Below are positions 1 through 8,850 of a stretch of 44,264 nt of DNA, piece by piece. How positions within the stretch are numbered: position 1 is the first letter of the stretch; each line of letters starts with the position of its first letter. The stretch is from assembly GCA_902522775.1 (NCBI GenBank), contig CABYWQ010000008.1, positions 1 through 44,264 on the forward strand, written 5' to 3'. Source of the stretch: Eutrophosalina sp902522775. Its GTDB lineage: Bacteria; Bacteroidota; Bacteroidia; Flavobacteriales; Flavobacteriaceae. A program made the position numbers and the translations under genes. The notes under the pieces were generated by a model. It was not told where the DNA came from, did not search any database, and saw nothing but the letters and a program-made list of their open reading frames with translations.

Positions 1-133
1 CTTTTCTTTCAAGGCTTTCTGTCTTTATCATTGGAAAATGATAGACGTTAGCGCCGTTTTCAGAAAGTTTTGAAAAACCTTTTGAGTTAAACTCGTTGGT
101 AGTAATTATTGATAAATTTTCAAGAATTTTCAT
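1..133 (-). CDS. hemD: Uroporphyrinogen-III synthase, N-terminal part (cut by window edge)
   Basis: The minus strand opens with ATG at 133 and stays open to the window edge, giving 44 residues that begin MKILENLSIITTNEF. HemD converts hydroxymethylbilane to uroporphyrinogen III in the cytoplasm. The N-terminal pattern (hydrophobic strand, short Ser/Thr-Asn-rich turn, then a stretch around YHFPMIKTE) fits the first Rossmann-like half of bacteroidotal HemD, and the position directly after hemC is the usual order. The start lies inside the end of hemC (14-base overlap), so translation is probably coupled. Identification rests mainly on gene order, since only about a sixth of the protein is visible. 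Confidence 0.75.
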   Translation of the reverse strand, partial: MKILENLSIITTNEFNSKGFSKLSENGANVYHFPMIKTESLERK

Positions 134-1052
134 TATCAATTTCATTTAAAATTGTTTGAGCACCTTTTTTATAAAATGTATTTGCTAGGCTTATACTTAA
201 ATCGTGCCAATTATTAATGTTATCCTCAGCAGATGATCTTATTAATTTTGTTCCGTTAAGATTAATGACTAATCCATCAATCAAAATTTTATCATTTTTA
301 ACAGTTGAAAGGGCAGCAATGGGGTAATTACAGCCTCCGCCCATTAATTTCATAAAAGATCTTTCAGTTGATGTAGTGACTCTTGAGAATTCATCGTTAA
401 TTGAAGATGTTATTTTTTTCAATTGTATGTTATCTTTTTTTATTTCTACTGCAATTGCACCTTGGCCAGGAGCACTCAATATGTCTGAGTTTGAAATAAA
501 TTCAGTTATAAAATTATCTAATCCTAATCTTTCAATTCCAGCAGCTGCTAAAATAAGACCATCATATTCACCTCTTTCCATTTTTTTTATTCTAGTATCA
601 ACATTTCCTCTAATATCAATTACATTTAATTTTGGATTAAGTTTTAATAATTGAGCTTTTCTTCTAAGAGAAGATGATCCAATTATTTCATTTTCTGTGA
701 AATCTTTAAGTTTTTTTTTGTTTTTACTAATGAATACATCCTGAGGGTTAGCTCTTTTTAATATTGCACTAATTAATAAATTTTCATTGCTTTCAACAGG
801 CAAGTCTTTTAAACTGTGTACAGCTATATGAATTTCTTCATTTATGAGCATTTTTTGTATTTCATTTACAAAGAATCCTTTATCAATTTTTCTGTCAAGA
901 GCTTTATCGATAAGTATATCGCCCTTGGTTTTTATTTTTTTTAAAACGAAATTATATTTTGGGTAGTTTTTTTCTAATAATTCTTTTACAAGGTTAGATT
1001 GAAATAATGCTAATTTACTTCCTCTTGTCCCTATGACAAACGTCTTATTCAT
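120..1052 (-). CDS. hemC: Porphobilinogen deaminase (hydroxymethylbilane synthase)
   Basis: This 310-residue cytoplasmic enzyme polymerises four porphobilinogen molecules into hydroxymethylbilane on a covalently bound dipyrromethane cofactor. Family marks visible are the N-terminal IGTRGSKLAL, HSLKDLP with the catalytic Asp near residue 83, GSSSLRRKAQL near 125-135, RGNVDTR near 149-154, LSAPGQGA near 192-199, and MGGGCNYP with the cofactor Cys near 241. Length is normal for the family. The ATG start overlaps the hemA stop by 8 bases, and the end overlaps hemD by 14, so hemA-hemC-hemD form one compact operon feeding haem synthesis. Confidence 0.97.
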   Translation of the reverse strand: MNKTFVIGTRGSKLALFQSNLVKELLEKNYPKYNFVLKKIKTKGDILIDKALDRKIDKGFFVNEIQKMLINEEIHIAVHSLKDLPVESNENLLISAILKRANPQDVFISKNKKKLKDFTENEIIGSSSLRRKAQLLKLNPKLNVIDIRGNVDTRIKKMERGEYDGLILAAAGIERLGLDNFITEFISNSDILSAPGQGAIAVEIKKDNIQLKKITSSINDEFSRVTTSTERSFMKLMGGGCNYPIAALSTVKNDKILIDGLVINLNGTKLIRSSAEDNINNWHDLSISLANTFYKKGAQTILNEIDNENS

Positions 1053-2331
1053 TTAAGAAAATTTGATTTATGACCTTAATAGCCTTTTGATCTTTTCCAT
1101 TGTTACTGGCTTTTCTTATTTTTTTAACTAAAGAGTTAGTAAATTTATTGTAGATCTTGTTTAGTTTTTCATTTATAAGATTTGAATCTTCAATATCATC
1201 GCAATTACATTTGTAATGATCAATTTTATTCAAGGTTTCATTAACGAAAACTTCTCTTATTTCTTTCTTAATTGACAATATTGAAGGCCTTAATGTTCTT
1301 GAGTTGGTCCAGTCATCGAATTCAATTAGAAAATCTTCGATATATTCTTCAGCTTTGATTATTTCTTTTTTTCTTTTTTTATAGTTTTCATTTACTGCAT
1401 CCTTAAGGTTATCAACATTCACAATTTCAAGATTCTTGATTTTGATATTACTTGGAATATTTCTCGGAACTGATAAATCAACGATTAATAAGCTTTTGTC
1501 TCTCTTATTCATTATTTCAGAGAGATCTTTTTTACTTAAAAGTTTTTTATTTGAACTTGTTGAAAAAAAGACAACATCAGAATTGTGTATCTCATTTTTG
1601 AAGTTATTAAAATCTACAAATTCATAGCCTAGATCTTCACAAAACTTTATTCCTTTTTCTTTACTTCTATTTGAAATTTTTATTTTTTTTATATTTTTTT
1701 GATGTAAATGTTTAACTGAAAGTTTTGAGGTTTCCCCTAAACCAACACATAAAAATTTTGAATTTTTTAGATCATGTTTTTTTGTTATCTGTTCAACTGC
1801 TGCGTAACTTACAGAAACAGCTCCTTTATCAATGCCTGTATTCGTTCTTATGTATTTACCAGTTTCTAAAGCTTTTTGAATCATTCTCTTTAATATGGGG
1901 CCAAGCATTTTTCTTCTTGTTGCATAGTAATACGCATTTTTAAGTTGTTCAACAATCTGAAATTCTCCAATTATCATGGATTCAAGTCCTGAAACTAATC
2001 TAAAAAGATGATTTGCAACTTGAAGGGAGCTAGTATAATTAATTAGAAACGGAGATAAGCTATCTCTATATTTTTTAAATTCAACTAGTTCTTTGATAAC
2101 ATTGTGAAGGAATTTTTTTTCTTGACCAAAATGGTTTTCAAATTCAAAATATATCTCTGTTCGATTACATGTTGATATTATCATTAAACCTTCAACTCCA
2201 ACATTTTTTTTAAGCAAGTTGTTGAATACAAGTTTTTCTGAATCTTCAAAATGAAATCTTTCTCGAATTTCAATTGGAGCTGCTTTGTAATTTAAACTTA
2301 TTAAACCAACCAAAAGGAATTTTTTTGGCAA
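1045..2331 (-). CDS. hemA: Glutamyl-tRNA reductase
   Basis: HemA reduces glutamyl-tRNA(Glu) to glutamate-1-semialdehyde, the first committed step of the C5 tetrapyrrole pathway. The 428-residue protein shows the catalytic domain with STCNRTEIYFEF (nucleophilic Cys near 55), the GLESMIIGEFQIVEQLK block, an NADPH-binding domain with FLCVGLGETSKL, and a helical dimerisation tail. The start is TTG (2331); an in-frame stop lies 15-18 bases upstream and no ATG is available before the conserved region, so TTG is the best choice. It is the first gene of hemA-hemC-hemD. Upstream lies an inverted and direct repeat (2368-2400) that could be a regulatory site. Confidence 0.96.
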   Translation of the reverse strand: MPKKFLLVGLISLNYKAAPIEIRERFHFEDSEKLVFNNLLKKNVGVEGLMIISTCNRTEIYFEFENHFGQEKKFLHNVIKELVEFKKYRDSLSPFLINYTSSLQVANHLFRLVSGLESMIIGEFQIVEQLKNAYYYATRRKMLGPILKRMIQKALETGKYIRTNTGIDKGAVSVSYAAVEQITKKHDLKNSKFLCVGLGETSKLSVKHLHQKNIKKIKISNRSKEKGIKFCEDLGYEFVDFNNFKNEIHNSDVVFFSTSSNKKLLSKKDLSEIMNKRDKSLLIVDLSVPRNIPSNIKIKNLEIVNVDNLKDAVNENYKKRKKEIIKAEEYIEDFLIEFDDWTNSRTLRPSILSIKKEIREVFVNETLNKIDHYKCNCDDIEDSNLINEKLNKIYNKFTNSLVKKIRKASNNGKDQKAIKVINQIFLNE

Positions 2332-2367
2332 ATTTAATACTGTTATTTAACATTGAAATAACGCTTA

Positions 2368-2400
2368 AGGTTCAAAAAGTATTCAGTCAGGTTCAACCTG
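2368..2400 (-). promoter_or_regulatory. Repeat elements upstream of hemA (possible operator)
   Basis: Positions 2388-2400 read CAGGTTCAACCTG, a perfect 6-bp inverted repeat around one base. Its half AGGTTCAA recurs as a direct copy at 2368-2375, 21 bases away (about two helical turns). The spot, 40-70 bases before the hemA start, suits a regulator binding site. No regulator is assigned; this is inference from symmetry and position. Confidence 0.35.
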
Positions 2401-2440
2401 TTAATTTAGAATACAACTAAATAAAAGTATCAAAATAAGT

Positions 2441-2836
2441 TCATGTAATAAATTTTTTTAATTCTTCCTCAGTTGGAATATAGCAAGAATCTTTTTTGCC
2501 AAAAATTTTATATCTATTTTTAGCTATTATTCTGTAAAAAAAGTTAGATATAAACTTTGGGAATATAGATATTAATATTCTGATTCCTAATTGTGTTTTG
2601 GTTTTTCTAAAAATGTAAGCAACCGCATCACTTTCATATAATATTTTGTTATTATTTATGATAACAATTATCGAATCTTTTGATTTGTCAATATTTGAAT
2701 TTTGAGAATAGAATTCAGATTGAGTATATGTGAATAAAAAACAATTTTTTTTATCGTTCCTTAACAGCCATTTATAAAAAGAGCTACATAAAATGCAATT
2801 TCCGTCAAAGATTATGATTTCATTGAAATTTTTCAT
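2441..2836 (-). CDS. DCC family (DUF393) thiol-disulfide oxidoreductase-like protein
   Basis: A 131-residue protein beginning IIIFDGNCILCSSFYKWL. The FDG-x-C-x2-C motif (Cys at about 14 and 17) defines the DCC/DUF393 family, which has a thioredoxin-like fold with a CxxC pair. The later segment ILYESDAVAYIFR and a hydrophobic LLISIFPKFI-like stretch also fit the family. The real substrate of most DCC proteins is unknown. The gene sits alone between hemA and the iron TonB receptor, 44 bases downstream of the receptor's stop on the same strand, so it could be read through from the receptor promoter. There is no signal peptide, so it probably acts in the cytoplasm. Confidence 0.85.
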   Translation of the reverse strand: MKNFNEIIIFDGNCILCSSFYKWLLRNDKKNCFLFTYTQSEFYSQNSNIDKSKDSIIVIINNNKILYESDAVAYIFRKTKTQLGIRILISIFPKFISNFFYRIIAKNRYKIFGKKDSCYIPTEEELKKFIT

Positions 2837-2880
2837 TTAAATCTATGTAAAACATAAATATATTTAATAGTTCAAAAAAA

Positions 2881-5085
2881 TTAAAATTTATATTCAAATC
2901 CTGCATATATCCCTAGAGGATGTCCAGGTCTTAATCCTGCAGGAGCTCTCGAAACAGCATATTCACTATCGAAAAGATTTAAAATTTTTGATTTTAATGT
3001 TATATCTGATCGTAGCATATATTTAAATGAAATATCAAAAATCATATAAGAGGGAATCTCTATTGATCCATCTGCTAAAGTAGAGAATTTACCATTATAA
3101 TTAGCATTTAAATTAACTTCAAATTTATTTCCCTCAAAACTGACAGATGAATTTAGTTGGTGTTGAGGTATATATGGAATTCTGTCTCCATTGCTGACTT
3201 CTCCCCAAATATCTTGTGTACTTCCAAAGTCCGTAAGAAATTTTGCATTTGTTAGAGTATAAGATAATGAAAAGGGTATATTAATTTTATTACTTTCAAC
3301 AATATTTGACATTAATAAAATTTCTAATCCATTCACTAAAGCCTGACCAGCATTAAATGGGTCTAGTTCGCCAAATCCACCTGTTGCTGCTAAATCATTT
3401 CCTAATAAATTGGTGTAATCATTTTGGAATACAATTAGTTCTGCATTTAATTTATTTAATGTTAGTCTTGTTCCAAGCTCTAAATTGACACTTTCTTCAG
3501 CTTTTTGTCCAACTGAACTGCCAGGTGGAGAATAACCTTTATGTAACCCGCCAAATATGGAAATTTTATTATTAAATGTATAATTTAACCCAATACCAGG
3601 GATAAATACTGAAACTTTATTTTCTCTAGATGATAAATCGTTAGAGTTTCTCGATGGATTAGTTTTTCCAAAATCATCTCTTGATAATTTTATTGATTCA
3701 AATCTAATACCTGGAGATATTGTTAATCGATTAATTTTATACTTATACATGATATAGGAAGCAAAAGAATTAGCATAACTTATTCTATTTCCTTGAGAAC
3801 CTTTATCTCCATAAATACCCATTGACATAAAGCCATTGTTGATATTGTAAACATCCTCCCACTGAAATCTATCTTCTTCGTCATAGTGAAATCTAAGTCC
3901 AATTTCAAGGTCGTTAAATGAGTTATTTTTCGCATACCAATGGTAATCTATTTTAGTTTGTATACCTTTTGAAATATAGTCTCTATTATTTGCTTTGACT
4001 TTCAAAGAATTTTCTAAATCTAAATTACCTCTCAGTACAGATATGTGGCCCGGAAATTTATCTGGATTTGAAACTACTTTTGATATTTTTTGCGAATTAG
4101 CTTCAAAAACTACATCATCAAGTTTGTACCAATTTCTTTTAAATCCATTGTAGTAAAAATTTGATGTAATCTTTAGTTTTTCTGAAAAATTAATTTCATG
4201 TGTGACTAAATATTGAATATGCTCAGCATCCATTTTATCTTTTTCTGATCCAGGATATCTTAAAAAAGGATTTTTATCAAAGTCAGAATTAGTTAGTCCA
4301 AGATAGGTCTCATTTGAAATTTCATCATAATGATGAAATTTTAATTCTATACTTTGTTTCGCTTTACTTTTTTTAAATATTTCAAATCTAAATTTTGAAG
4401 TTATTTCATTTATATCAAATCCAGTATTTAGCTGATTGCCAAGTGATTTAAAACCATTTGAATTATAATTAAGATATTCAAGCATATATCCAATATTTCC
4501 ATAGGTATTACCTATAGTTGCATGAGTTTGCCCAGTATTAAAACTTCCGTAACTGGTAGAAATTTTACCTTTAAATGATTTTGGTATTTCTGTGGAAACA
4601 AAGTTTATGGCACCGCCAGTTGTATATGGGCCATATTGAATTTGACTACTACCTTTTAAAACTTCCACTGCTTGCATTCTTGCTATTGAAGGAAAATAAT
4701 ATGCAGATGATGCACTGTAAGGTGCAGGAGAGATCAATATACCGTCCTCCATAACAGCTATTTTAGAGCTTCTTTCAGGTGATGTTCCCCTAATACTTAT
4801 ATTCGGCCGTAAACCAAATCCGTCCTCTTCATAAAAATTAATTCCTGATATTTTATTTAATGCTCTGTTTATGTCAGTATAATTAAATTCCGCAAGCTCA
4901 TTAGTTGACAGATAGTATGCAGCACCTGTTCTATTTTTTGCAACGAATTTATTTCCAAGTATAGAATTACCTTTAATAATAACTTCGTCAAGTGCTGTTA
5001 TAGTATCATTTATTTTTTGATTATTGTTTTTTTGTGCTAGTAATACTTCACTAAGCATTAAAACTAAAACTAGAATTTTTCTCAA
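2881..5085 (-). CDS. TonB-dependent outer-membrane receptor, iron-chelate (FecA-like)
   Basis: A 734-residue receptor for energised import of a ferric chelate across the outer membrane. A short signal peptide (ending near residue 17, ...VLLAQ) is followed by a TonB-box-like LDEVIIKG, a plug domain with NISIRGTSPERSSKIAVMEDG and EVLKGSSQIQYGPYTTGGAINF, then a 22-strand barrel ending in ...YAGFEYKF with the terminal Phe expected for BAM insertion. It lacks the carboxypeptidase-like N-terminal extension of SusC proteins. The start is TTG, with no usable ATG before the signal peptide. It is divergent from an Fe3+ ABC transporter and shares its Fur-like operators, which supports iron as cargo; the exact chelate is unknown. 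Confidence 0.92.
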   Translation of the reverse strand: MRKILVLVLMLSEVLLAQKNNNQKINDTITALDEVIIKGNSILGNKFVAKNRTGAAYYLSTNELAEFNYTDINRALNKISGINFYEEDGFGLRPNISIRGTSPERSSKIAVMEDGILISPAPYSASSAYYFPSIARMQAVEVLKGSSQIQYGPYTTGGAINFVSTEIPKSFKGKISTSYGSFNTGQTHATIGNTYGNIGYMLEYLNYNSNGFKSLGNQLNTGFDINEITSKFRFEIFKKSKAKQSIELKFHHYDEISNETYLGLTNSDFDKNPFLRYPGSEKDKMDAEHIQYLVTHEINFSEKLKITSNFYYNGFKRNWYKLDDVVFEANSQKISKVVSNPDKFPGHISVLRGNLDLENSLKVKANNRDYISKGIQTKIDYHWYAKNNSFNDLEIGLRFHYDEEDRFQWEDVYNINNGFMSMGIYGDKGSQGNRISYANSFASYIMYKYKINRLTISPGIRFESIKLSRDDFGKTNPSRNSNDLSSRENKVSVFIPGIGLNYTFNNKISIFGGLHKGYSPPGSSVGQKAEESVNLELGTRLTLNKLNAELIVFQNDYTNLLGNDLAATGGFGELDPFNAGQALVNGLEILLMSNIVESNKINIPFSLSYTLTNAKFLTDFGSTQDIWGEVSNGDRIPYIPQHQLNSSVSFEGNKFEVNLNANYNGKFSTLADGSIEIPSYMIFDISFKYMLRSDITLKSKILNLFDSEYAVSRAPAGLRPGHPLGIYAGFEYKF

Positions 5086-5098
5086 ATTATTAAGTTTA

Positions 5099-5115
5099 TT
5101 TAGAATGATTCTAAA
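5099..5115. promoter_or_regulatory. Fur-family-like palindrome, site 1
   Basis: The site TTTAGAATGATTCTAAA is a perfect 8-bp inverted repeat around a central G. The AATnATT core is typical of Fur-family boxes, and the whole matches the TTTAGAAnnnTTCTAAA pattern described for the Fur-family regulator Irr in alphaproteobacteria. It lies just downstream of the -7 element proposed for the TonB receptor (5128-5135, minus), so a bound repressor would block that transcript. Confidence 0.7.
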
Positions 5116-5127
5116 CTAATTATAGTT

Positions 5128-5135
5128 CAAATATA
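5128..5135 (-). promoter_or_regulatory. -7 element for the iron TonB receptor
   Basis: The minus strand reads TATATTTG, matching the Bacteroidota -7 consensus TAnnTTTG. It is 42 bases from the TTG start and lies between the two Fur-like palindromes. No clear -33 TTG is visible, so confidence is moderate. Confidence 0.45.
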
Positions 5136-5142
5136 ATTTATT

Positions 5143-5161
5143 ATTTAGATTAAGTCTAAAT
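5143..5161. promoter_or_regulatory. Fur-family-like palindrome, site 2
   Basis: The site ATTTAGATTAAGTCTAAAT has 7-bp perfect arms around five bases. Its inner 17 bases share the TTTAGA-n5-TCTAAA frame with site 1, centre to centre 45 bases apart. It overlaps where the -33 regions of both divergent promoters would be, so one repressor could control the receptor and the ABC transporter together. Confidence 0.65.
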
Positions 5162-5175
5162 AAATATGTTTTTTT

Positions 5176-5183
5176 TATTTTTG
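5176..5183 (+). promoter_or_regulatory. -7 element for the Fe3+ ABC transporter operon
   Basis: TATTTTTG matches TAnnTTTG and stands 22 bases before the ATG at 5206, leaving a short leader. A second match, TAAATTTG at 5194-5201, is too close to the start to be preferred. Fur-like site 2 lies directly upstream. Confidence 0.5.
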
Positions 5184-5205
5184 TGTTAAAATCTAAATTT
5201 GTTAT

Positions 5206-6240
5206 ATGAAAAAAAATATCCTGAGAGTTATATTCATATTTTTTGTTTTAATTATTACATCTTGTGAAAACAACCAAAAACCCAACGAAATAAATATCTA
5301 TAGTCAAAGACACTATGCTGTTGATGAATTGCAATATGAGAACTTTACAAAAATGACAGGTATAAAAGTTAATGTTACCAAAGCAAATGCTGATGAGCTC
5401 ATTCAAAGGTTAAAAATTGAAGGTAGTTCAAGTTTAGCTGATTTGTTCATAACAGTCGATGTCGGTAAACTATGGCAGGCTGGAGATATGGATTTACTTC
5501 AAAAAGTTGAAGATGAAACTATAACATCAAATATCAAAAAAGAGTTTTTAGATCCTAACAATTTTTGGGTACCGTTAACTTTCAGATCAAGGATCATTGT
5601 TTACAGCAAAGATAGAGTTGATGTAAATGAATTGGATAGTTATGAAAGTTTAGCTGATAAAAAATGGAAAAATAGGCTTTTAATAAGATCTTCTTCTAAC
5701 TCTTATAATCAAGCATTAATGTCATCTATCATAGCTAATAATGGCGCTAGGGTTGCAGAGCGATGGTCATCTGATATTGTTTCTAATCTTGCAAGAGATC
5801 CTAAAGGAAATGACAGGGATCAAGTTAAAGCTATTGCTGCTGGTCAAGGTGATTTAGCAGTTGTTAACTCTTACTATATTGGTCTTTTATTATCATCTGA
5901 GAAAGAAGATGAATTAAATGCTGGTAACTCAGTAGGTGTTTTCTTTCCAAACCAGGGATTTGATCAAAGCGGAGCACACATTAATGTTTCCGGAATTGCT
6001 TTGACTAAAAATTCTCCTAACAAAGAAAATGCCTTAAAATTGATAGCTTATTTAACATCTTCAGTAGCTCAACAAACATATGTAGATAACACATACGAAT
6101 ATTCAGTTAATCCTGAAATTGAGCCAAACAAAATCGTTAAACAATGGGGAGATTTCAAAAAGGATAATTTAGACTTAAATATGCTGGGAGTCAAAAGAAA
6201 CGAAGCTATTCGTATATTTGACAAAACAGGTTGGAAATAA
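5206..6240 (+). CDS. fbpA: Fe3+ ABC transporter substrate-binding lipoprotein
   Basis: A 344-residue periplasmic iron-binding protein of the FbpA/FutA family. The N-terminus is a lipoprotein signal with lipobox-like IITSC (Cys near 20), so it is probably membrane anchored. The mature part begins INIYSQRHYAVDE, the usual first strand, and carries LADLFITVDVGKLWQAG and VVNSYYIGLL, the paired tyrosines that bind Fe3+ in this family. It is the first gene of fbpA-fbpB-fbpC and overlaps fbpB by 10 bases. Its divergence from a TonB receptor and the Fur-like sites indicate induction by low iron. The symbol is by family and not proof of orthology. Confidence 0.93.
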   Translation: MKKNILRVIFIFFVLIITSCENNQKPNEINIYSQRHYAVDELQYENFTKMTGIKVNVTKANADELIQRLKIEGSSSLADLFITVDVGKLWQAGDMDLLQKVEDETITSNIKKEFLDPNNFWVPLTFRSRIIVYSKDRVDVNELDSYESLADKKWKNRLLIRSSSNSYNQALMSSIIANNGARVAERWSSDIVSNLARDPKGNDRDQVKAIAAGQGDLAVVNSYYIGLLLSSEKEDELNAGNSVGVFFPNQGFDQSGAHINVSGIALTKNSPNKENALKLIAYLTSSVAQQTYVDNTYEYSVNPEIEPNKIVKQWGDFKKDNLDLNMLGVKRNEAIRIFDKTGWK

Positions 6241-7829
6241 GTCTAAATCAAATAAAAAAAAAGAGTTTTAAAAGCTTAATAGTTGTTCTATTAGCATTTA
6301 TAATAGTACTTCCAATAATAGCTTTGTTTGTTGTTAGTATAGGTTTTGATACTACAAACTTTTTTTATTTTGCCGATTATTTACTATTAGATTATACACT
6401 TAGCACTTTATATTTACTTGTATTAACAATCTTTTTTTCTTTTTTATTTGGTCTTGTTCCTGCTTGGTTTATCAGTACAAGTAAATTCAAAGGTAGAAGG
6501 CTTTATGACTTGTTATTGTATTTACCACTTTCAATTCCTACATACATAATGGCTTTTTCATATGGCGACATACTCAGTTTTTCTGGTCCTTTTCAAAGTT
6601 TCGTGAGAGATTTTATTCCATCGTTAACAACTTTGGTTAATCAAGATTATCTTCAGATTGAGGTTTTATCAATTTTATTATCATTTTCATTGTATCCGTA
6701 CTTGTATGCAGCATGCAGAATTTCTTTTACCTTAATTGGAAATAATTATTTAAATCTTTCAAAAAATTTAGGATTAAATGAATTAAAAACTTTTTTTAAG
6801 ATTGGAATTCCTCTATCATTACCTGCTATTTTTTCTGCAATTTTTTTAATATCAATGGAAGTATTAAATGAATATGGAGCTGTTAGTTATTTTGGAATTA
6901 ATACTTATACAAGTGGTATTTTTAGAGCTTGGGGTTCTATGGCTGATATGGAGACTGCATCCTTATTGGCAATTTTACTTTTTTTAGTTGTTTGTTTCTT
7001 TTTTTTTATTGAGAGATGGATAACTAACAGGTATAATTATAATTTTAAATCCAATTCAGATTTGTCGCCTAATTTCAAAAACAGTAATAAAAAGCTCGTA
7101 CTAATTCACATAACATCTTTAATTATAATCTTAGCTGCTTTTGTTATTCCAATTCTTTATATGATAAATAACATTTTTGTTGATTTTGATAATATTGACT
7201 TTTTTGATGTTTTTAAACTAAGCAAAAACACAATATTCATATCTTTTATTGCATCAATCTTAATTATTTTAGTTGTTATTTTTATTCAATATGTTAAACG
7301 AATTTCTAATTCTAAAGTTTTAAATTTTGTAGGCGAAATTATTTCGCTCACATATGCCTTACCTGGGGCTGTAATTGGTATATCAATTATTCTATTATTT
7401 GCTCCTGTAAATGATTCTTTAGGTTTTTTATTAATTGGATCAATTCCTGTTTTAGTTTATGCATATTTTATTAGATATATGGCTGTTGCAGTTTCTCCTA
7501 TATTAACAAGTTTCAAAAAATATCCAAAAAAGCTTGATGATGCAGGAAAAAGTATAGGTTTAAAGCCATTCCATTTTTTTAGAAAAATTTTTATCCCATT
7601 AAATATAAATGCTATAATAATTGCTTTTTGTATTTGCTTTGTTGATATAATGAAAGATTTGCCCCTAACTTTAATTCTCAGACCTTTTAATTTTGACACA
7701 CTTGCAACTCAAACTTATGAATATGCTATTGAGGAAATGATAACTAAATCTTCAATATATTCATTAACTATTATTATTTTTGGAATTATATTACTTTCAA
7801 TTCTTTCTATCAAACAATCAAAAAAATAA
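6231..7829 (+). CDS. fbpB: Fe3+ ABC transporter permease (two fused permease modules)
   Basis: A 532-residue integral inner-membrane protein with about 12 hydrophobic segments in two similar halves, as in FbpB/ThiP-like permeases where both membrane domains sit on one chain. Each half has an EAA-type coupling loop: around LSKNLGLNELKTFFKIGIPLSLP (residues about 180-200) and around DDAGKSIGLKPFHFFRKIFIPL (about 435-455), both written in the normal spacing before a Pro-containing helix. The start is TTG inside the end of fbpA (10-base overlap), indicating coupled translation. The stop directly abuts the fbpC start. Confidence 0.92.
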   Translation: MEISLNQIKKKSFKSLIVVLLAFIIVLPIIALFVVSIGFDTTNFFYFADYLLLDYTLSTLYLLVLTIFFSFLFGLVPAWFISTSKFKGRRLYDLLLYLPLSIPTYIMAFSYGDILSFSGPFQSFVRDFIPSLTTLVNQDYLQIEVLSILLSFSLYPYLYAACRISFTLIGNNYLNLSKNLGLNELKTFFKIGIPLSLPAIFSAIFLISMEVLNEYGAVSYFGINTYTSGIFRAWGSMADMETASLLAILLFLVVCFFFFIERWITNRYNYNFKSNSDLSPNFKNSNKKLVLIHITSLIIILAAFVIPILYMINNIFVDFDNIDFFDVFKLSKNTIFISFIASILIILVVIFIQYVKRISNSKVLNFVGEIISLTYALPGAVIGISIILLFAPVNDSLGFLLIGSIPVLVYAYFIRYMAVAVSPILTSFKKYPKKLDDAGKSIGLKPFHFFRKIFIPLNINAIIIAFCICFVDIMKDLPLTLILRPFNFDTLATQTYEYAIEEMITKSSIYSLTIIIFGIILLSILSIKQSKK

Positions 7830-8810
7830 ATGTTTTTAAAAATTAAAAATCTTGAAAAGCATTACCAAAAGGACAAGCCATTAATTAAATCATTAGATTT
7901 TAATGTCAATAAGGGAGATATTGTTTCATTCATAGGTGAATCGGGCAGTGGTAAAACTACATTTTTAAGATGTTTAGCAGGTTTAGAAGATATTAATGAT
8001 GGATCAATTGAGCTAAATAAAGTTGTTTTAAACAGTTCTAAAATATTTATTGAATCTCACAACAGAAAAATTGGTTTTGTTTTTCAAGACTATCCTCTTT
8101 TTCCTCATTTAAATGTAATTGATAATATTACATTTAATTTGGATTCTAATTTTAAAAACAAAGTATCAGGTATTTTAGAATTAACTGGTTTAACTGATCT
8201 AACTAAAAGATTTCCTCATGAATTATCCGGGGGTGAACAACAAAGAGTTTCTATCGCAAGAGCAATTATACGAGAACCTGACCTTCTTTTATTAGATGAA
8301 CCATTTAGTAATTTAGACTCTAGCATTAAACTTCAGATTAAAAATGAAATTTACAACATAATAAAAAACTCAGGCATTACTACTATTTTAGTAACTCATG
8401 ATATAAAAGAAAGTTTTACAATAGCCGATAAAATTTTGATTTTTAAGGCGGGAGTTCTTCAACAATATGACGAACCTTTTAAGATATATTGTAATCCATC
8501 CAATTGTTATTGTGCTAAAACTCTTGGAGATTTAAATATGATAAATATCGCTAGTAAAATATATTACATAAGACCAGAAAACATAAGCATTGTAAATCAT
8601 TCTGAATATAAAGGAATAGTTAATAAGTGTTCTTTTGTTGGTAAAGAATTTCAAATAAATGCATCTTTTTATGATGAAAATTGGATTCTTTTCTCAAAAA
8701 ATTCATTTAAAGCAGGATGTGAAATTTGTATAAACTTCAATGATAATGATTTAATAAAATTCGATCCGAATTGTGAGAATTACTTTACTCAACCAACTAC
8801 TGAGCAGTAA
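7830..8810 (+). CDS. fbpC: Fe3+ ABC transporter ATP-binding protein
   Basis: A 326-residue cytoplasmic ATPase that drives the fbpB permease. Visible are Walker A GESGSGKTT (about 36-44), Q-loop VFQDYPLFPH, the signature LSGGEQQRV, Walker B LLLLDEPF, and the H-loop VTHD. The C-terminal part with IYYIRPENISI is the TOBE-like regulatory domain common in FbpC/PotA-type ATPases. No base separates it from the fbpB stop. Substrate assignment comes from the operon. Confidence 0.94.
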   Translation: MFLKIKNLEKHYQKDKPLIKSLDFNVNKGDIVSFIGESGSGKTTFLRCLAGLEDINDGSIELNKVVLNSSKIFIESHNRKIGFVFQDYPLFPHLNVIDNITFNLDSNFKNKVSGILELTGLTDLTKRFPHELSGGEQQRVSIARAIIREPDLLLLDEPFSNLDSSIKLQIKNEIYNIIKNSGITTILVTHDIKESFTIADKILIFKAGVLQQYDEPFKIYCNPSNCYCAKTLGDLNMINIASKIYYIRPENISIVNHSEYKGIVNKCSFVGKEFQINASFYDENWILFSKNSFKAGCEICINFNDNDLIKFDPNCENYFTQPTTEQ

Positions 8811-8839
8811 TTTATATTGTTTCTAAATATTATTCAAAT

Positions 8840-8847
8840 TATATTTG
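8840..8847 (+). promoter_or_regulatory. -7-like element before the small Cys/His protein
   Basis: TATATTTG matches TAnnTTTG and ends three bases before the ATG at 8851. If it is used, the message would start at or inside the start codon. An upstream in-frame TTG (8845) falls within this element, which argues for the ATG. Such matches are frequent in AT-rich DNA, so this is tentative. Confidence 0.35.
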
Positions 8848-8850
8848 AGT

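Noticed and set aside
376..654. Plus-strand open frame of 92 codons
   Set aside because: It is antisense to hemC, whose motifs are complete; no family features in the frame itself.
2324..2336. TAAATTTG octamer at the hemA start
   Set aside because: The octamer includes the TTG start codon itself, so it cannot be the promoter of that start.
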